Assembly: GCF_018399035.1 (NCBI RefSeq) | Contig: NZ_CP073760.1 | Location: 5,208,501 to 5,272,500, forward strand | Length of the DNA: 64,000 bases | Source: Thiocapsa sp. | GTDB taxonomy: Bacteria; Pseudomonadota; Gammaproteobacteria; Chromatiales; Chromatiaceae | Direction of reading: 5' to 3' | Program-made: the position numbers and the translations under genes | Part shown: one piece after another, positions 60,119 through 64,000 of the stretch | Layout of the letters: each line of letters begins with the position of its first letter | Numbering within the stretch: position 1 is the stretch's first letter | The notes under the pieces: generated by a model | What the model saw: the letters and a program-made list of their open reading frames with translations, nothing else | What the model was told of the DNA's origin: nothing | Databases searched by the model: none

Positions 60119-61485
60119 CGCCGCTCCTTGATCTCGATCCCCAGCGAGCGGAGCTTGCGATACAGATGCGTGCGCTCCATTCCGGCCTCCTTGGCCATCT
60201 TGCTGACGTTGCCGGTGTGTTTTTCGAGCTGATAGTCGAGGTAAGCCTTCTCGAACTGCTCGCGCGCCTGACGCAGCGGCTGATCGAAGGAGACCAACCC
60301 ATCCAGTGCCTGCCCTTGTGAAGGCGGCGGTGCGCCGAGTGCGGCTTCGACCTCCTTTTGACTGATCTCGTCGCCGGCACCCAAGATCAGGACCCGCTGT
60401 ACCAGGTTCTTGAGCTCGCGCACGTTGCCGGGCCAGGTGTAGTTGCGCAGATAGTTCTGGGCACCCACGCTGAAGCGGCGGTAGGGCAGCTTCTCGTGGG
60501 TCGCGAAATAGTCGAGATAGAAGTTCAGCAGATCGGGAACATCCTCGGCGTGGTCGCGCAGTGGCGGGATGTTCAACGGGACGACGTTCAGGTGGTAGAA
60601 GAGATCCTCGCGGAAACGCCCGGCGCGCACCTCCTCTTCGAGATTGCGCTGGGTCGCGGCGATGATCCGCACATCGATGCGCACCGGCTCGGCGCCGCCG
60701 ACGCGGATGAAGGATCCCGTATCGAGCGCGCCGAGCAGCTTGGCCTGGGCCTCGAGCTCCATGTCGGCGACCTCGTCGAGCAGCAGGGTTCCGCCCGCGG
60801 CCTTCTCCAGATTCCCGTAATGGGTGTGCTCGCCGTCTTCGGTCCCGAAGAGCTCGCGTGCGGCGTTGCCCCCGGCGAGTGTCGAGACGCTCAGATCCAC
60901 GAAGGGGCGCTCGCGGCGTGCGCTCTGTGAATGCAGATAACGCGCGAAGGTCTCCCGACCGCTGCCGGCGTCCCCCGTGATCAGCACCCAGGTGTCGTGC
61001 TGGGCGATGCGTTTGACCTGCTCGCGCAGCCGTTGCAGGGTCGCGCTGCGCCCGACCGGCTCGTGCACCTGGGGTGCGCGGCGTTTGAGACCGATGTTCT
61101 CCTTGCGGAGCTTGTCGGCCTCGAGTGCCCGCTCCACGGTGAGCAGCAGCTTGGCCATCGAGAGCGGTTTTTCGAGAAAGTCGTAAGCGCCGAGCCGCGT
61201 CGCCTCCACGGCCGTTTCCACGGTGCCGTGACCGGACATCATGATGACCGGGCAGGGCAGACCGTCTTCCTCCTCCGACCACTCGCGCAGCAGCGTGATG
61301 CCGTCCAGATCGGGCATCCAGATGTCGAGCAGGATCAGATCCGGACGACGCTCGCGCAGCGCATGTCGGGCGGATTCGCCGTTCTCCGCGCTCGCCACCG
61401 CATAGCCCTCGTCCTCCAGGATCTCCTGCACGAGACCTCGGATGTCGGGCTCGTCGTCGACCACCAAGACATGCGTTGCACTCAT
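60115..61485 (-). CDS. ntrX: NtrX-type response regulator with degenerate sigma-54 activator domain
   Basis: The 456-residue regulator has an N-terminal receiver (HVLVVDDEPDIR, phospho-acceptor Asp54 in LLDIWMPDLDG), a central AAA+ domain and a C-terminal Fis-type helix-turn-helix (GNVSKMAKEAGMERTHLYRKLRSLGIEI). The Walker A is GDAGSGRE (171-178) with Arg where Lys is usual, and the GAFTGA loop that touches sigma-54 is replaced by GEHTHYG (about 218-224); Walker B LLLDEV and the arginine-finger region are kept. It likely regulates without activating sigma-54 in the normal way. The start overlaps the ntrY stop by 4 bp. The TGA stop lies within a repeat end. Confidence 0.93.
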   Translation of the reverse strand: MSATHVLVVDDEPDIRGLVQEILEDEGYAVASAENGESARHALRERRPDLILLDIWMPDLDGITLLREWSEEEDGLPCPVIMMSGHGTVETAVEATRLGAYDFLEKPLSMAKLLLTVERALEADKLRKENIGLKRRAPQVHEPVGRSATLQRLREQVKRIAQHDTWVLITGDAGSGRETFARYLHSQSARRERPFVDLSVSTLAGGNAARELFGTEDGEHTHYGNLEKAAGGTLLLDEVADMELEAQAKLLGALDTGSFIRVGGAEPVRIDVRIIAATQRNLEEEVRAGRFREDLFYHLNVVPLNIPPLRDHAEDVPDLLNFYLDYFATHEKLPYRRFSVGAQNYLRNYTWPGNVRELKNLVQRVLILGAGDEISQKEVEAALGAPPPSQGQALDGLVSFDQPLRQAREQFEKAYLDYQLEKHTGNVSKMAKEAGMERTHLYRKLRSLGIEIKERR

Positions 61486-63692
61486 AGCTTTTCGTCCTGT
61501 TCTCGGCCTTGGGTCGCGTGCCTGGTCCCCTGCCGGATCGGCAGGCGGATCCGAATCAGCGCGCCATGACCCGTATTCTCGACCTTGATGATACCGCGGT
61601 GCTCTTCGACGATCTTCTTGACGATGGCCAAACCGAGACCGGTCCCTTTTGATTTGGTGGTGACGTAGGGCTCGAAGAGGCGTTCGAAGAGGCGCTCCTC
61701 GAACCCGGGCCCATTGTCGGCCACCTCCAACTCGACGAGCGGTGTGCCGTTCTCGCGTACCACGCGCGTCGTCACGGCGACGCGTGCGTCGGGGCGTCCG
61801 TCCATCGCCTCCTGCGCGTTCTTGATCAGATTATGAACCACTTGACGCAAGCGCAACGGATCGCCGCGGACTTGAACCCCGGGCGCACCCAGCGCGATCT
61901 CGAGCGCGCTCGTACCGGCGCTGCGATACAGGTCCAGCACCTCTTGGGCGAGCCGGTCGAGCTCCAGGGGCTCGGCGCGGATATGCGGAGTGCGGGCATA
62001 GTCGGAGAAGTCGTTCACCATGGCCTTCATCGCCTCGACCTGCTGGACGATCGTCCGGGTCGAGCGATCGATGATCTTGGCGTCCGCCTCGTCGGCCTTG
62101 GCGAGCAGCTTATGGCGCAGACGCTCCGCCGAGAGCTGGATCGGCGTCAAGGGGTTCTTGATCTCGTGGGCCAGCCGCCGCGCCACCTCGCCCCAGGCGG
62201 CATTGCGCTGTGCGGTGATCAAAGAGGTGATGTCGTCGAAGACCACCACGTGACCCCGTTGCTCGTTGTCCGAGAGCGGCAGCGGGCTGCCGCGGCACAT
62301 CAGGGTCTGACGGGTCTCGCCGCGATCGAGCTCGATCTCCGCACGCCAATCCTCCCCGGCGACGATATGGCAGCGCACGGTCTCGGTCCAGGGCGTGAGC
62401 CAGGGCAGCTCGCGCTCCACGCGCGCGAGCTCCGGCTGCTCGTCCTCGGCGAAGGCAAGCGACAGGATCTGACGCGCCGCGGGGTTGGAGGTCCGCAGTC
62501 GCTGATCGGCATCCAAGGCGATGACCCCGGACGACAGACGACCCAGGACCGTTTCCAGATAGTTGCGCTGGGTCTCCACCGCCTGTTGGCTGCGGTTCGC
62601 GGCATCCCGTGCCCGGGCGATCCGCCGCGTCATCGCGTTGAAGGAGGCGACCAGGAAGGCGAGCTCGTCGTCGTGCTTGGGCAGCGGGAGCTGTTGCTCG
62701 TAGTCGCCCTCGGCGATCGCGCGGGTGCCGCGGGCGATGTCCGCCACCGGCGCGACGAGACGTCGTGCGATATGAAAGGCGGCGATCACCGCGGCCATGA
62801 CACCGAACAGGAGCACCAGCGACAGGGTCAGGGAAAAGCTCAGCTTCAACGACTGGCGCAGATACGCCAGCTCGGTGTAGCGATTGTAGGCGTCCTCCAG
62901 GCGCTCCGAGAACTCGGTGATGCGTGCCGAGGTCGGGAAGATCGCCTGCATCTGCATGTCCCGCCCGCGCGGGTCCTGCACCAACACCCGCACGATCAGC
63001 TCGCCGCCGAGGTCGCTTTCCAGACCGACATAGTTGTTGCCGGCGCGCACGCTCTGCTGGATCTCGCGCTCGGCCTGATTCGGAACCAGCTGGGTCGGAT
63101 CCTCGTTGGCGTTGCCGAGCACGTGACCGCCGGTGGCGTAGACGGTCAGCTCGATGGCGCCGGCCTGACGGCGCAGATTGTCGAGGCTCAGCGCGATGGC
63201 GGTCGAGGAGCGATCCTCGATCCCGGCGATGAGCTGCTCGGTATACCGTGCAAGGACCCGCTGGTTGAGATCGAGCGAGGCCTGATTCAAGACCAGCGCG
63301 TCCTGCATGGCCTGGCCGATTTCCACGTCGAACCAACTGTCGATCCCGCGCAGCAGGAACCCGAGGGAGAAGTAATAGACCACGCCCACCGGCAGCAGCG
63401 AGACCAGGACGAAGAGCACCAGGATCCGCCCGGTCAGGCGTGAGCCGGCGGCCTGCCGGCGATACCGGCGCACCAGCTTCACGATGTTGACGATGACCAG
63501 GATGGCGAGCGCGCCCAGACCGGCCAACACCACCGAGAGCAGCGGGACGAAGGCGCGACTCAGGGTCTCGGAGTTCTCGACCGCATCGCGCATCAGCACC
63601 AAGACGACGAAGAGCGCCAGGATCAATGCCGCGACCGGCAAGGCGCCGAGTCCGCGCAGGCGTGCTAAGGCGTTAAAGGCCACTTGCTCCAC
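61482..63692 (-). CDS. ntrY: NtrY-type membrane sensor histidine kinase
   Basis: The 736-residue kinase has three or four membrane segments in the first 300 residues with a periplasmic sensor between, HAMP (about 300-360, RRLVAPVADIARGTRAIAEGDYEQQLP), PAS (about 370-480), HisKA with ARRLAHEIKNPLTPIQLSAERL (His about 509) and HATPase (about 590-715, GTGLGLAIVKKIVEEH). It is the partner of NtrX; in other bacteria NtrYX responds to nitrogen or redox/oxygen signals. The GTG start at 63692 overlaps the end of the preceding DUF4390 gene by 28 bp. Confidence 0.95.
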   Translation of the reverse strand: MEQVAFNALARLRGLGALPVAALILALFVVLVLMRDAVENSETLSRAFVPLLSVVLAGLGALAILVIVNIVKLVRRYRRQAAGSRLTGRILVLFVLVSLLPVGVVYYFSLGFLLRGIDSWFDVEIGQAMQDALVLNQASLDLNQRVLARYTEQLIAGIEDRSSTAIALSLDNLRRQAGAIELTVYATGGHVLGNANEDPTQLVPNQAEREIQQSVRAGNNYVGLESDLGGELIVRVLVQDPRGRDMQMQAIFPTSARITEFSERLEDAYNRYTELAYLRQSLKLSFSLTLSLVLLFGVMAAVIAAFHIARRLVAPVADIARGTRAIAEGDYEQQLPLPKHDDELAFLVASFNAMTRRIARARDAANRSQQAVETQRNYLETVLGRLSSGVIALDADQRLRTSNPAARQILSLAFAEDEQPELARVERELPWLTPWTETVRCHIVAGEDWRAEIELDRGETRQTLMCRGSPLPLSDNEQRGHVVVFDDITSLITAQRNAAWGEVARRLAHEIKNPLTPIQLSAERLRHKLLAKADEADAKIIDRSTRTIVQQVEAMKAMVNDFSDYARTPHIRAEPLELDRLAQEVLDLYRSAGTSALEIALGAPGVQVRGDPLRLRQVVHNLIKNAQEAMDGRPDARVAVTTRVVRENGTPLVELEVADNGPGFEERLFERLFEPYVTTKSKGTGLGLAIVKKIVEEHRGIIKVENTGHGALIRIRLPIRQGTRHATQGREQDEKL

Positions 63693-64000
63693 CCGCTGGA
63701 GAGTTTCCAGGACGGTTTCAGGTAAGCGATCGGACGCAGCGGAAGCGGCAGCTCTTCGATGTCGAGCGAGGCCCGGATCTGGACCTCGTAGTCCGCGTCG
63801 TCCTCGAGACTCGACGCACCGATCAACGACAGATCGGTGATCTCGCCGAGCGCGCGAATCGCCGCATCGCGGCTGACGAAGCTGCGGCCCTCGGTGCCGG
63901 GAAGCCGGTAGACCTCGTAGCGCTCCGAGAGTGGCTTGTAGCGAATGGCGTAGCGCAGCTGCAGATCCACTCGGCTGTCCTCCCAGAGCCAGGCCCCGAC
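63665..64000 (-). CDS. DUF4390 protein, 5' end beyond the window
   Basis: The frame is open to the window edge: WLWEDSRVDLQLRYAIRYKPLSERYEVYRLPGTEGRSFVSRDAAIRALGEITDLSLIGASSLEDDADYEVQIRASLDIEELPLPLRPIAYLKPSWKLSSGWSKWPLTP. This matches the C-terminal part of DUF4390 proteins, which stand directly upstream of ntrY (downstream of rsmB) in many gammaproteobacteria. The function is unknown; the domain is exported in full-length homologues. Confidence 0.85.
   Translation of the reverse strand, partial: VGAWLWEDSRVDLQLRYAIRYKPLSERYEVYRLPGTEGRSFVSRDAAIRALGEITDLSLIGASSLEDDADYEVQIRASLDIEELPLPLRPIAYLKPSWKLSSGWSKWPLTP

Overview
The window is about 64 kb of GC-rich DNA from a gammaproteobacterium, most likely a purple sulfur bacterium of the Chromatiaceae. 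This is an inference from gene content and gene order: rsmB-side DUF4390 / ntrY / ntrX / trkA, smc / zipA / ligA, sucAB, ubiX / ubiD, multiheme cytochromes and many short dispersed repeats. No 16S gene or photosynthesis gene lies in the window. I saw no tRNA, rRNA or CRISPR array.

Layout. 1-7.6 kb: end of a membrane protein, mpl and ubiX, then two secreted proteins (an FG-GAP/UnbV protein and a lipase-like / PKD / beta-helix protein). 7.6-15.2 kb: sucAB (minus strand), a small coiled protein, an NRDE protein, hemC-hemD. 15.4-24.8 kb: a minus-strand run of TonB-dependent receptor, YfiR-like periplasmic protein, diguanylate cyclase and a 1749-residue hybrid histidine kinase, which reads as a surface-to-c-di-GMP/phosphorelay pathway. 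24.9-31.1 kb: lipoprotein, 2Fe-2S/flavin reductase, SDR protein, small envelope proteins, RRM protein, ubiD. 31.4-36.5 kb: oligopeptidase A, a CNP1-like protein, a sulfatase with a dockerin-like tail. 37-45 kb: smc, zipA, ligA, a small protein and an alpha-carbonic-anhydrase-like protein lacking key active-site residues. 45.3-49.2 kb: a multiheme cytochrome locus (pentaheme protein, divergent octaheme HAO-like protein plus tetraheme NapC/NrfH-type quinol dehydrogenase). 49.3-51.7 kb: small membrane protein, parvulin, YciI, YciB. 51.9-56.6 kb: an alanine/glycine:cation symporter gene split by a 3.4 kb insertion that holds a complete sodium:solute symporter, a frameshifted gene and an ISAzo13-type transposase remnant. 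56.7-64 kb: small secreted protein, bolA, ankyrin protein, trkA, ntrX, ntrY and the cut end of a DUF4390 gene.

The most unusual structure is not a gene. About fifteen units of nearly constant size (84-86 bp) with shared inverted ends (TAAACCGCGTCC) but different interiors are scattered through the window. Six pairs are joined by a 20-bp AT-only or AT-rich linker into composites of about 190 bp. The two best conserved interiors always sit in the same relative arrangement, and the unit ends repeatedly supply the stop codon of the neighbouring gene or touch its start codon. Second to this are an inverted hexanucleotide repeat (CGTTGT / ACAACG) seen twice and stacked REP-like repeats upstream of ubiD.
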